31,189 bases of DNA from CAJXJP01 sp034111025 (GCA_034111025.1 JAWUYB010000016.1:1-31189); one strand, 5' to 3'; shown: positions 1 through 10,216, counted from the stretch's first letter. A program made the numbers and translations. The notes: generated from the sequence alone by a model not told the origin.

Positions 1-57
1 GAACCAGGGCCCTCACGATTATCAGTCGTGCGCTCTAACCAACTGAGCTATACACCC
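1..57 (-). tRNA. tRNA-Ile (GAU), 3' part cut by window edge
   Basis: Read on the minus strand, this begins GGGTGTA, has a normal D-arm and an anticodon loop CTGATAA with anticodon GAU, and runs off the window in the T-arm. It matches the complete tRNA-Ile at 382-458 over its whole visible length except for one variable-loop base (position 10 of the window is C here, A in the other copy). It is the downstream member of a Gly-Ile pair. Confidence 0.95.
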
Positions 58-76
58 GAGAAGATTGATTTTGAAA

Positions 77-153
77 TGGAGCGGGCAATGAGACTCGAAC
101 TCACAACCCTCTGCTTGGAAGGCAGATGCTCTAGCCAATTGAGCTATGCCCGC
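77..153 (-). tRNA. tRNA-Gly (UCC), copy A
   Basis: The acceptor stem GCGGGCA/TGCCCGC, discriminator U and encoded CCA are complete. The anticodon stem TCTGC/GCAGA encloses loop CTTCCAA, so the anticodon is UCC and it reads GGN (mainly GGA/GGG) glycine codons. The gene is identical to the copy at 525-601 and lies 19 bases upstream of the truncated tRNA-Ile, so the two are probably cotranscribed. It is distinct from the UGA-reading tRNA-Gly at 11081-11159. Confidence 0.96.
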
Positions 154-184
154 ATATTTATTTCTTCCTCAAACTTGCTGGCAT

Positions 185-212
185 ATATTATGAAATTTTC
201 CAACAAAGTCAA
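185..212 (-). promoter_or_regulatory. Promoter of tRNA cassette A
   Basis: On the minus strand, TTGACT (207-212) and TAATAT (185-190) are separated by 16 bases and lie about 30 bases upstream of tRNA-Gly copy A. The same arrangement, with the same -35 and almost the same flanks, precedes cassette B at 632-659, which supports the call. Confidence 0.7.
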
Positions 213-335
213 AACTTTTTTACACTTTTTTAGAATATATTAAAAATTATTTATTTTCCCTTCCTTTTGCAAAAGAAGGTGGCTGTAAGCCGGATGGATT
301 ATAAGTATATTTCAAGTAAATTTTTATATCAAAAA

Positions 336-371
336 AGAGATAAAAATAGTATTATTTTTATCTCTTTTTTT
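336..371 (-). terminator. Terminator between the two tRNA cassettes
   Basis: A perfect 12-bp stem (336-347 with 354-365) has a 6-base loop, a T run on the right and an A run on the left, so it could work in either direction. On the minus strand it lies just downstream of tRNA-Ile copy B and should end cassette B transcripts before cassette A. Confidence 0.85.
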
Positions 372-381
372 GTTTTCAAAA

Positions 382-458
382 TGGTGGGTATACCTGGAGT
401 TGAACCAGGGACCTCACGATTATCAGTCGTGCGCTCTAACCAACTGAGCTATACACCC
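382..458 (-). tRNA. tRNA-Ile (GAU), copy B
   Basis: Complete 77-base tRNA including CCA. Acceptor GGGTGTA pairs with TATACCC (one G-U), the anticodon is GAU, and the T-arm CCTGG/CCAGG carries a TTCAACT loop. It follows tRNA-Gly copy B by 66 bases, against 19 bases in cassette A, so the spacer has been lengthened or shortened since duplication. Confidence 0.97.
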
Positions 459-524
459 ATATGTTTGTATAAAAAAAAGCTAAAGGATTTATTGTCGCTT
501 TAACTTTTTCCTTTAAGTTTGAAA

Positions 525-601
525 TGGAGCGGGCAATGAGACTCGAACTCACAACCCTCTGCTTGGAAGGCAGATGCTCTAGCCAATTGAGCTATGCCCG
601 C
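525..601 (-). tRNA. tRNA-Gly (UCC), copy B
   Basis: Identical to the tRNA at 77-153, with acceptor GCGGGCA/TGCCCGC, anticodon UCC, discriminator U and encoded CCA. It is the first gene of cassette B on the minus strand, about 30 bases downstream of its own promoter. Confidence 0.97.
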
Positions 602-631
602 GTTTATTTTCTCTTCAAACTTGCGAGACAG

Positions 632-659
632 ATAATATGAAAATTTAAGACAAAGTCAA
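632..659 (-). promoter_or_regulatory. Promoter of tRNA cassette B
   Basis: On the minus strand, TTGACT (654-659) and TATTAT (632-637) are separated by 16 bases. The sequence around the -35 is shared with the promoter at 185-212, so the duplication that made the two cassettes included the promoter. Confidence 0.72.
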
Positions 660-750
660 AACTTTTTTTAGTGTTTTTTACAAAAAAAAATCTTCTAAAT
701 TCTATTATCCCTTAAATAAAGGATTTTTAATAAAATAGAGAAAATATTTT

Positions 751-1578
751 TTATTTTAATAATGCAGCTTGTAATGTATTTTTCATTAACATAGCAACTG
801 TGAGAGCTCAAACTCAACCAGGTACAGGAGTAATAATATTCCCTATTTTTTCCATGATATCAAAGTCAGCATCTCCATATATTTTACCATCAATAACAGT
901 AAATCAAACATCTATAACGGTTGTTCCTATTTTAACCATATCAACTTTTAACAAATGAGGTTGTCCAGTAGCCATGATAACTATATCAGAAGCTGATGTA
1001 TGTTTTTTTAGATGAACAGTTTTACTATTACACACTGTAACTGTTGCTCAGGCATTGATCAAAAGTGCTGCTAGAGGTTTCCCTACAATATTACTTCTTC
1101 ACACGATAGTGACTAGTTTTCATGCAAGATCAGTTCACATTACTTCGAACATATACATAACACCTGCTGGAGTACAAGGAACAAATCAAGTGTGATCTCA
1201 TATTAGTACTTTTCAAGTGTTTTCAGGATGAAAACCGTCTACATCTTTCTTTGAGTCTATTTTAGCAATAATAGCTGTTTCATTTATATGTTGTGGAAGA
1301 GGGAGTTGGATGATATATCCATCAACTCAAGTATTATTATTTAACTCATCTATAGTTTTTTCTAATTCTATTTGAGTAACATTTGATTTGAGTTGAATAA
1401 GTTTAAAATCTATTCCTACAAATTCTGCCCATTTTCTTTTTTGTTTAATATAACGAAGACTTGCTGAGTTTTCTCATACAAGTACAGCGGTTAAACTTGG
1501 TTTTATACCTTGTTTTTCAATATCATTTTTTAAATTATCGTATAGTGTTTGAGCTATTTTTTTCCCATCTATTATCAT
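751..1578 (-). CDS. folD: Bifunctional methylenetetrahydrofolate dehydrogenase/cyclohydrolase FolD
   Basis: This 275-residue protein matches the FolD family in length and motifs. FolD interconverts 5,10-methylene-THF, 5,10-methenyl-THF and 10-formyl-THF in the cytosol and supplies one-carbon units. Visible motifs are the active-site lysine region (YIKQKRKWAE), the substrate loop GYIIQLPLP, the DVDGFHPEN segment, the NADP-binding segment VTIVGRSNIVGKPLA, and the C-terminal motif TPVPGGVGALTVAMLM. About half of the roughly 25 glycines are TGA codons, including two in the PGGVGA motif, so the gene is only readable with UGA as Gly. The ATG at 1578 places MIIDGKKIA at the usual N-terminus, and no Shine-Dalgarno site is visible. 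It is a single gene between the tRNAs and the pilin region, on the opposite strand to the latter. Confidence 0.95.
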
Positions 1579-1636
1579 CGATTCATATTATTAATTAGTA
1601 TATTTGTTAACTAAAAAGTATTGAAAAAAGAATAAA

Positions 1637-1664
1637 TTGCAAATTACATATAAGATATTATACT
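1637..1664 (+). promoter_or_regulatory. Likely promoter of the 1693-4044 operon
   Basis: TTGCAA (1637-1642) and TATACT (1659-1664) are separated by 16 bases. The expected start of transcription lies about 20 bases before the ATG at 1693. The call rests on consensus similarity and position only. Confidence 0.5.
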
Positions 1665-1692
1665 TCGATTAATATCTATATGAAAATATCAC

Positions 1693-2733
1693 ATGAGTAA
1701 CAGAATCTGAGGCGTATTAATCTTATGAATTGTATTTTGACTATGATACCTCTTTTATTGGTATTATTTTATTTATTCACTCGTAAATATTAGATTTATT
1801 ACAAACGTGGATAATTTTAATATATCAATGCAATCAACTCAGAAAAATCATGATTTTGAATGTGAAAGTAGTTCATGTAATTATGATTCTATTTCACCAT
1901 TTCAATATAGCGTTATTCTAAAATCATCAGGATATAAAGATATAAACTATGATTGGCAACCTTCTAAAGAAAACCCTAGGCAAAATATAGATTTTAAGAA
2001 AGATTTTAAATTAGAAGAATCGAATTTATTATCTCAAGATAATGCTACTCAAATATTAATTGATACTATAGATTCACAACAAAAAGATACGATCGCAGAA
2101 AAAATTCAAAAATTAAAAGAAAGATCACAAGTTCATCTTATCATTGAAAGAAATGATAATGAATATATTTTCAAAAATAATAATTCCGGTATGGATTTAT
2201 ATAAAAATGAAGAATTATTATGAAATTTTGAATTTGCGAATAAATCAGATATTTATTTAGAAGAAGTAAAATGAAATCCAAATTATCTATCTATTATCCT
2301 AAATAATAATAAATACTTATTCTCAATACAAACTGGAAAAATTAATGAATACATATTGGAAATTCCTAGCATTTACATAAAGGGTACTGACAAAAATGGA
2401 CAATTCATATTTGTAACTGATAAATGAAGTTTTGTATATGATTTGTACAAAAATATATTTACTTATAATACTTATTTTTCTGATTTTGTTTTTTTTGATA
2501 AAACTAGTTTAGTATGAATTATTTATAAAGATGATATTGAAAAACGTAGTCGTTTTGAATATGATAATATTACGAATAAAACACTTATAATACAATTTAC
2601 TCCAGGATCAAAAGAAAGTAGTATATTGCTTGAAACAGAACAAAATATTAACAAAATATTTAAACAAGATGGTAAGATTTATTTTGAAGATCAAAATAAA
2701 TCAAATTTTGTTTTATCTCATTTACAAGAATAA
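1693..2733 (+). CDS. Membrane-anchored protein of unknown function
   Basis: I do not recognise this 346-residue protein. Reading TGA as Gly, the frame extends upstream of the GTG at 1807 to an ATG at 1693. That adds a hydrophobic segment (GVLILGIVFGLGYLFYWYYF, about residues 7-26), so it looks like a single-pass or signal-anchored protein with its bulk outside the membrane. The rest is rich in Asn, Asp, Lys, Ile and Tyr. It has repeated beta-type segments (for example FIFVTDKGSFVYDLYKN) that could be a beta-propeller-like or beta-sandwich fold, but this is a guess. A Cys pair (CESSSC, about residue 60) could form a disulfide. It ends 12 bases before the pilin-like gene and is probably cotranscribed with it, so a role in a pilus or surface apparatus is plausible. 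Several TGA codons lie in frame, and the stop is TAA. Confidence 0.8.
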
Positions 2734-2745
2734 TTAAATATAAAT

Positions 2746-4044
2746 ATGTATAATAAAAAATGATATACTGTTGTTGAACTTGTAGTTGCAGTAATGGTGG
2801 TTTCAATATTATCAGTTGTATGATTTGTTAGATTTTCATCATTTTTATCAGCGACAAGAGATACAAATAGAATATCTCAAGTTGCTGAATTGTATGACGG
2901 TTTTATTAGTTTAAAAATGAGATCTACACTTCCGTTACCAACTGATTATATAGAAGTAAAAAAAGGCGATAAGTTGATAAGTTATCAGTGATATGTTTGA
3001 GAAAAACTTTTACATAATATGGAATATACTTCTAATTGAAAAGATCCTGAGACCTGAGAATTTTTTACTTATGCACTCACAAGGAATAAAAAATCCATAG
3101 CTATAATGGCTTTACTAGAAGAAGATCCTATAGTAAAAAATTATACTACTCAAAATAATGTATATGCAGAAGAAAATGAATATAAATTTCCATATATAGA
3201 ATGAAAAAAAGTATGAATAATTGTAAATAATAAGCATACTCCTGTTGATAGAATACAGACCAATAAAGCTAGTGGAGTTTTTGATTTATTAGCAACAAAT
3301 TCTGATGTATACAAAATGTATTTAGCAAATGATGAAGTATATACTGGCACAGGGGGAAGCATTATAAATATAGCTAAAGATTATTCTTGTAAAAGAATCA
3401 AAGATCTAGATGCTGGAACTGAGAATGGTATTTATACTCTTGATACAGACTGAGATGGAATACTCACTTCAACATATTGTAATATGCAAATAGAATGAGG
3501 TGGTTGGACTCTAGCATTAAAGGCAAATTGAAATGAAACTACTTTTGAATATGATTCGGCCTATTGGGAAAATAGTAGTACATACAATCCTACAGATTAT
3601 AAATATGATGATAGAGAATTTAAAAGTGACCATTTTTCAAATCTGCCATTTAATCAAGTTATGTTAGAATTAAAAACAGGAACAAAAACGAGATATATAA
3701 TAGCTGCAGTTTCATGAAATTCACTAGAGCAAATATTTTCAAGTTGATATACACCTACATATTTAACTAGGGAAGTGTGGAAAACTATAATAGATGATTC
3801 ATCTCTTCAAACTGAATGTAATAAAGAAGGTTTTAATACTATTTGAGACTCAACTACACATAACCAGACAAGGTTTTGAATAATTTCTAACCAAGAAGAT
3901 AATTGTAGTACACCAGATAGCAGTATTTGAATTTGAATAAAAAGATGATCTAATTCTATAGCATCAGTGTGAAACTATGCAAATTATGGTCCTGATAATG
4001 GAGATAAAACTACTAGTTCTTTTTGATATTTATATGTTAGATAA
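2746..4044 (+). CDS. Type IV pilin-like protein with C-terminal fibrinogen-like domain
   Basis: The 432-residue product begins with a short basic leader, MYNKKG, followed by YTVVELVVAVMVVSILSVVG. This is the class III/type IV prepilin signal: cleavage is expected after Gly6, with Glu at +5 and a hydrophobic helix. The cleavage-site Gly is itself a TGA codon. The middle (about residues 30-205) is not recognised. From about residue 212 there is a fibrinogen-like bacterial domain: CKRIKDLDAG, GIYTLDTDGDG, then YCNMQIEGGGWTLALK (from residue 244), matching the YCDxxxxGGGW pattern. Such domains elsewhere bind glycans or proteins, so an adhesive minor pilin is a reasonable inference. Cysteines at both ends of the domain may form disulfides. 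The gene follows the membrane protein at 1693 by 12 bases and ends at a strong terminator. Confidence 0.88.
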
Positions 4045-4057
4045 AATAATAGAACAA

Positions 4058-4087
4058 TAAAAAAAGACTTTTAAAAAGTCTTTTTTT
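4058..4087. terminator. Bidirectional terminator between convergent genes
   Basis: The stem AAAAAGACTTTT/AAAGTCTTTTT is flanked by A and T runs, between the stop of the pilin-like gene (4044) and the stop of the minus-strand ATPase (4086). It can serve both. Confidence 0.85.
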
Positions 4088-6521
4088 ATTTTACTCAAAT
4101 TCTATATTCTATTTCTTTTCAAACAAAGGCTCTATCACGTCCATACTTCAAACGAGAGAGTTCTGTATAAGCTTTGGCTAACTTCATATCTCATTTAACC
4201 AAATGTGGATTAACAGGAATAAGTGAGAAAGGAGTAGTTGGCTGATTATCAACTGCTAATTTCATGACAGCTTTAAATTTATCCATATTTACAAGATCTT
4301 GATTTGAAAACACGGGAGCATAATATTTTTCCATAAATTCTCAGTCTTCTGGTCAAATCTTATAACTCATAATTGTACCTACATTACCGAAAATTGCTTG
4401 CTTAATATTTAAACTTGATTTAGTGAGTGCATCTGATTTTTCAAGTTGCCCTAAATATTGATGTCCTAATACCATACCAAGACGATATTTTCTTGCTTCA
4501 GATAAAATAGATTCAATAGCTGGAGTTATATAGTTTTGAAATTCATCTATATACATAAAGAAATCAGATCTATCTTCTTTGGCAACACTTTGCCTCCTCA
4601 TAGCAGCCATTTGTATTTTAGATACAAGTATAAGCCCTAAAAGTTGAGAATTTACATCTCACAATGTTCATTTAGATAAATTAACCATTAATATTTTCTT
4701 TTCTTGCATCAAATCAAATACATCAAATGATGATTTGGTTTGTCATATTATATTCCTAATAGTACTATTGGTAATAAAACCTCAAAATTTTGCTGCAAAA
4801 TAAGGTATGATTTCACCTTTTTCACGATCTCACATAGAAGCATATGTATTTGTCCACCATGCTTTAACTATTGGATTTTTAACATGTGTTATATAATTTT
4901 TTTGAAATTCATTATCTGTAAATAGTCTAACGATATCTGTTACAGCTCATCATTGCGGATGATCCATAAGAGTTAGAACACCATTTCTAAAATAATCCTG
5001 AATACGTGGTCCAAATATTTCAGCTCAAAATAATTGTATCATTATATTCATAGCATCCATAGCTACTAAATCTTTTTCTTCTTGATTCTTTGCTTCAAGT
5101 AAATTGAGTCACATAGGACGAGATGTATCTGATGGATCAAATAATATAACATCATCTGCTCTTTCTCTAGGAATAAAAGGCATAAGCTCTTTCACTAAAT
5201 CTCCATGTGGATCAATAACTGCCATTCCATTTCAATTTGCTAAATCCTGACGTCACATAACTTCCATAATACTAGATTTCCCAGTCCCTGTTTGTCATAT
5301 TACATAAAAATGACGGAATCTATCTTCATTTTTTATTCTTATCTCTTTTTTAACTCATCTATATATATTATGTCATATAAGAAGACCTTCTTTTGGTAAA
5401 TCACTTGGAGCTTTCACTATCTTGAAATTTTGCCATTTAATTTCAGGAGTTTTGTTATATTTTATATGAGGAAAATGGAATAAAGAAGATAATTCTTCTG
5501 TATTTAATACCATTTTTTTCAGATAAAAAGGTTTACGGAAATATCTATAAATATAATTATTTATAAGTGTTTTTTTATTATGATGAATAGTACTAGAAAA
5601 TTTATTAAAATCTGAAGATGAAAACTGTGTAAATCCTGAAATTATATTTGTTAACTCAGTTTCAACCATATGTTTATTATTTCAAGCTGCTATAACTCTA
5701 ATAATAGTTTCGAAACCTGTTTTATCTCATTTTTCATCTACTGTCTTAGATTTTTCTTGACTCAATGCTGAAGTTTCTCAATCTTGATTTGGAGATTGTT
5801 CATCATCGTTATTTGAAATGAATATTTCTAATAATGCTCATAATATTCTAAGAGGATTCATAGAAAATCATGCTTTTTTTCATTTCATTATAGCTGTTGA
5901 AGCTTTCGAGCAATCTGCTTGCCAATCATCATCAATCGGACGAAGGAGTATTTGAATATCTGCTGATTCATCTTCTTCTAGCTTAGAAAATGCATTCGTA
6001 ATATTATTAATAGGATCAGCTTCTAATTTTTGATATGTTTTAATTGGATAAAATAAATCTTTAGTAGTATTTAAATAACATCCCGTATGAAATTTTCTAT
6101 CTTTGAATATATTGAGTTCTACTGTTTCTTCGATGATTGCATCTGGATAAAAACCATTAATTTGTTTTTCTATAAGATGTTTATAGTTTTTTGGAATTAC
6201 TAAGAAAAAATATATATCTCACTCATGAGCAACGTATTCAAAACTAAGAATATCTTGTCATAATATTTTTTTTAATATTTTTCTTGAGTGTATACTTTTT
6301 AAAGAAGAATAGAGTTGCTCCATTAATGAAACCATCTCCTTAAAATCTTTTGTAGTATCAGATTTTTCATCTAACTGAGAGTCTTTTTTTGGCATTGTAA
6401 CCTGTAAAAACGTCAAGTTTAATGTACGCTTAAAATCCTCTTTTTTTCTTAATATTTTCAAAAGAAAAAATCAAATAATAAAGAGTAGTACAAGAACTAT
6501 AAATATTGAAATATAATTCAT
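4086..6521 (-). CDS. TraG/VirD4-like membrane ATPase
   Basis: This is an 811-residue protein with one N-terminal membrane helix (MNYISIFIVLVLLFIIGFFL) followed by a basic stop-transfer KILRKKE. Walker A is GQTGTGKSS at residues 409-417, whose first Gly is a TGA codon. Walker B is MYIDEFQN with D659 and E660, followed by a sensor-like region GMVLGHQYLGQL. The sequence between them (VIDPHGDLV, DVILFDPSD, GLNLLE) matches the DUF87/TraM-recognition type of DNA-pumping ATPases common in CPR genomes and annotated as type IV secretion coupling proteins. Known relatives move DNA or protein across membranes. No VirB partners are visible here, so it may act in DNA uptake, conjugation-like transfer or pilus function, and I cannot choose. 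The ATG at 6521 is selected because it precedes the membrane helix. It is convergent with the pilin operon and divergent from the methyltransferase at 6664. Confidence 0.88.
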
Positions 6522-6663
6522 TACTGAATATATTAAAAAGTAATTTTATTTATTATATAATATTTTTAATGGAAGTGAAATTTATCGTTAAAAATAGAGA
6601 AAAATAAGTTGAAAAATTAAAAAAAAATCGTATAAAATATATAATATTTACAACAATTTTAAT

Positions 6664-7110
6664 ATGTCTAAAATTATCATCCTAGATTCTATACGTTCTA
6701 TGCAAAACGTATGAGCTATATTCAGAAATGCTGACGGTGCTTGATTTAATAAAGTTATTATGACTGGTCACACTCCGCATCCTCCTAGGAATGATATTAG
6801 TAAAACTGCATTATGAGCTGAAGGATTCATTGATTGGGAATATCAAAAAGATATATTTCAAACTGTTCAAGATTATAAATCACAAGGTTATCAAGTATAT
6901 AGTGTTGAGCTCGATAAAAGATCAGTCGAATATACAGAACTCTTTAAAGAAAAAGAAGAAAAAGTAGTTTTGATAATGTGAAACGAAATAAATTGAGTAA
7001 ATCCAAAACTCTTAGACTTATCAGATAAAATTGTTATCATACCTATGAGGGGTCAAAAAGAATCGTTAAATGTTTCTGTGGCAGCAGGAATAGTAATGTA
7101 CGCAGTCTAA
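6664..7110 (+). CDS. SpoU/TrmH-family RNA 2'-O-methyltransferase
   Basis: This 148-residue protein is a minimal SPOUT methyltransferase. Motif 1 is QNVGAIFRNADGAG (about residue 14), motif 2 is VLIMGNEINGV, and motif 3 is IPMRGQKESLNVSVAAGI at the C-terminus. Together these form the knotted S-adenosylmethionine site and the arginine/asparagine active centre of TrmH/RlmB-like enzymes, which methylate ribose 2'-OH in tRNA or rRNA. It lacks the N-terminal RNA-binding extension of RlmB or TrmH, so the target is uncertain. Several motif glycines (NVGAIF, MGNEINGV) are TGA codons. It ends 16 bases before the large surface-protein gene and may be cotranscribed with it. Confidence 0.9.
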
Positions 7111-7126
7111 TAAATATATCTTTTAA

Positions 7127-10100
7127 ATGATGGACATGTTTCAAAAAATAATATTATTTATCTCACTCTTTGTTTTTCTTTATAGTTGAGTATATGCAAA
7201 TCAAAAAGTAGAAGATATATTTATAGATATAAACTCAAATTATAAATATTTATCAGAGCTACAAACATTATATGATAAAGGAATTATAAGTCCTAATATA
7301 CATAATAAGTTTAAACCTTATGAGCTACTTTCACGTGAGGAATTTGTAGGTATTCTGATGGAAACAAATTGTGTACAATGTATAAAACCAGAAGTAAATT
7401 ATGATTTAATTAATGAATTCAAAGATGAAGATGTCTATTATGATGTCCATAATAATTCAGATTATTTTTATTGTATCAATACAGCAGATAATCAATGATA
7501 TATTCAATGATATAATCCTGGTACTACTTGTGAAAACTGAGATAGTAAAGAATGAGAAATTCCATTTTGTCCTGATAACACTATTATTTTAGAAGAAGCT
7601 CTGGCTATTGTAATGAGGGCATGAAATATACTGTCTCAAGATCAAGCGAATCAAATTGTGAATAATATAATTAATGGTGAATCTTATCCAGATTTGAGTG
7701 ATGATGTAAAATCGAAAAATACGGATGATTCAGTATATGATTTTTATCCATATTTTTATAAAGCTGATAATTTCATTATTACTGAATATAATAATCTGTG
7801 AAAAAAATTAGAATATTCATTATTAGAGAAAAAAAATGAAAAATACTATCCTAAAAAATCTATAAATAGAGAAGATTTCTTAAAAATTGCTATATTTACT
7901 TTAAAAAATAGTAGTTGTTTAAGCCCTGTAAATAATGATATATCATGAGAAATTAATATTTTTGATGGTTCATGTTCTCAAAATATTGAACAATGTGAAT
8001 ATGAAAATGATTTTAATACAGATGAAGCTATTGATTTTATAGCTCAACTTGAAACTACTTGTTTATTATGATTTTGAGATGAAGAATCTTATAAATGGGT
8101 TATCAATAATTTATCAAAAAATATTGAAACTATCCAAACGGGTAAATATTTAGATAATATAGTTTTTTTAGATTCATGAAAGTATAAAGTAGATTTATTT
8201 ATAAGTGATTTATGTTGAAATTCCACAAAAATCACAAAAAATATTTCTATATCTAGTTCAACAGAAGATATATTCTTGGCATCTATAAATAAAGAATATT
8301 TAGGAGAATTCACTCTAGATTTTACAGGAATTATAACAGGTAACACTTGAAAATATATATACAAATGGGATTTTGGAGATGGAAACACTTCTAATGAACA
8401 AAACCCTAATCATATATATTCAGAATCAGGAACTTATGATGTAATACTTACCGTTACAGATAAAAACTGAGTAGAAAAAAAAATACCTACTACTGTAAAT
8501 TTTGTTGATAACGATTTTAATGCGGCAATATGAGTAGAAAATATTCAAATATGATCAACTGATTTTATTCAATTTAAAGGATTAACTAATTCTAATAATC
8601 CTAATTTAACCTATAAATGGGATTTTGGAGATGGAAATTCTTCGAATAAAAAAGATCCTCTCCAAGATTATCTTCCTTGAACTTATGAAGTTACACTAAT
8701 TGTTACTGATGAAAATTGAAATCAAAAAATAGTAACAACTCTTATTAGTGTACCTAATGAAAATGGAAATTTTTCTATAAAGGCTTCCGTAGAAACAGAA
8801 GAAATTAATAATGGTTTAGAAGTAACTTTTATTCCTAATATAAATGGTTGAGTATGACCATATATATATTCTTGGGATTTATGAGATGGAAATACTTCTA
8901 ATGAAGAAAAACCAAAACATGAATATAGTGAGCCTGGTATATATACAATTGAACTTACTGTTACTGATGCTTTGTGAAATACAAAAACTACTTATCTCCA
9001 AGTAATAGTCACTGATGAAAATTGAAATCAAAAAATAGTAACAACTCTTATTACTCTTCCTGATGGAGATTGAGATTTTTCTATAAATGCTTCTGTAGAA
9101 ACACAAGAAATTAATAATGGTTTAGAAGCAAGTTTTACTCCTTCTATAAGTGGGTGAGTATGACCATATACATATTTTTGGGACTTATGAGATGGAAATA
9201 CTTCTAATGAAGAAAAACCAAAACATGAATATAGTGAGCCTGGTATATATACAATTGAACTTACTGTTACTGATTCTGAATGAAATACTCAAACTACTTT
9301 TACACAAGTAATGGTTTCTAGTCCGAGTATTGATACTCAAATTATAACTTCTCCTGACATTGAGAATACAGGCACATTTACATTTATATGAGATATAGAA
9401 TGATGAGTATGACCATATACCTACTCTTGGGATTTATGAGATGGAAATACTTCTAATCTAGAGGAACCAAATCATTCTTATCAGGAAAATTGAACTTACA
9501 CGGTTACTTTAATTACGGTAGATGCTAATTGATTAATTTCTACTGCTATAACAACGGTTGTAGTTATAGCAAATACAAATGAACATTTTAATATTGAATT
9601 ATCTTGATCTCCATTATCTTGACCAGGACCATTAAACTCAAAATTATTAGTTGAAATACAATGAGGGACATGACCCTTTGAATATAAATGGGATTTTGCT
9701 GATTGATCAACTTGAGTGGGGAGGAATATATCTCACACTTTTTCAGAACAGTGAACCTATGAAGTTATAGTGAGTGTAACTGACGCAAATTGAGTAATAA
9801 AAACAGAAACTATAATTATTAATGTTGGACCTATCAGTTCAGAAATTGATAGCGATAAAGATGGTATTCTTGATAGAAATGATAAATGCCCATCTATAAA
9901 ATGAAAAGGGGAGAATGAAGGATGTCCTATATTTGAACAAACTTGTAATAATGATGCTGATTGTAATGAAAATTCACTCTGTTGAAAAAACTCAAAAGGA
10001 TTATCTACTTGTATAGCTGTTGCAGTAAAAAATAATTGTGAATATAATGGTAACTCTACAGTATTTTGAAATATAATATGTAACACTTGTCCTTGTCAAA

Positions 10101-10216
10101 ATACTCTAGATTTTAATGCTTCATTACGTAATTGTGATGTAGTATTTCCAGCAATTACTTCACCTGATTGATCAGAAATTTATAGTAAATGAAATTATTA
10201 TCAAATAAAAAAATAA
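7127..10216 (+). CDS. Secreted surface protein with SLH-like region, six PKD domains and thrombospondin type 3-like repeat
   Basis: The 1029-residue protein starts with a signal peptide (KIILFISLFVFLYSGVYA, cleavage near residue 22). Next come two SLH-like segments: LYDKGIISPNIHNKFKPYEL with LSREEFVGILM near residue 50, and INREDFLKIAIF near 250. These could hold it to the cell wall or S-layer. Six PKD domains follow, marked by WDFGDG or WDLGDG cores near residues 411, 496, 581, 682, 766 and 853 and by the closing GTY..xLTVTD strand. A calcium-binding DSDKDGILDRNDKCP motif of thrombospondin type 3 type lies near residue 907. A Cys-rich tail (about 12 cysteines) ends the protein. PKD domains in bacteria mediate adhesion or spacing. 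Many TGA codons encode glycines, including the first Gly of the GDG core in PKD domains 3-5. Either of two adjacent ATGs (7127, 7130) could start it. Confidence 0.9.
8705..9316 (+). repeat. In-frame 306-bp tandem duplication (PKD domain unit)
   Basis: A block starting at 8705 (ACTGATGAAAATTGAAATC) recurs at 9011 with a period of exactly 306 bp (102 codons), and the second copy remains recognisable to about 9316. Long stretches are identical, notably the run from the LGDG core through the EYSEPGIYTIELTVTD strand, with differences in the linkers. It duplicates one PKD domain plus its linker without breaking the frame. Confidence 0.9.

Larger units (their letters stand above)
1..659. repeat. Tandem duplication of promoter, tRNA-Gly and tRNA-Ile
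   Basis: Unit A (1-212, cut on the left) and unit B (382-659) contain the same minus-strand order of promoter, tRNA-Gly(UCC) and tRNA-Ile(GAU). The tRNAs are almost identical while the spacers have diverged. The region 213-381 between the units holds the terminator, plus a short imperfect inverted repeat near 259-277 that I cannot assign to anything. Confidence 0.8.

Noticed and set aside
259..300. A further tRNA or small RNA between the two cassettes
   Set aside because: Only a short imperfect inverted repeat (CTTCCTTTTGCAAAAGAAG) is visible, with no cloverleaf or promoter.
1807..2223. Short gene with GTG start at 1807
   Set aside because: The same frame, read with UGA as Gly, extends back to ATG 1693 with a membrane helix and on to 2733.
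3150..3362. Hydrophobic minus-strand open frame within the pilin gene
   Set aside because: It lies antisense to the fully open pilin-like gene and has no recognised motif or upstream signal.
8705..9316. Insertion sequence or transposon
   Set aside because: The repeat is in frame, has no terminal inverted repeats or transposase, and encodes a PKD domain.
8089..10086. Minus-strand open frames inside the PKD protein
   Set aside because: They are shadows of the repeats in the plus-strand gene, which is complete and has clear domains.
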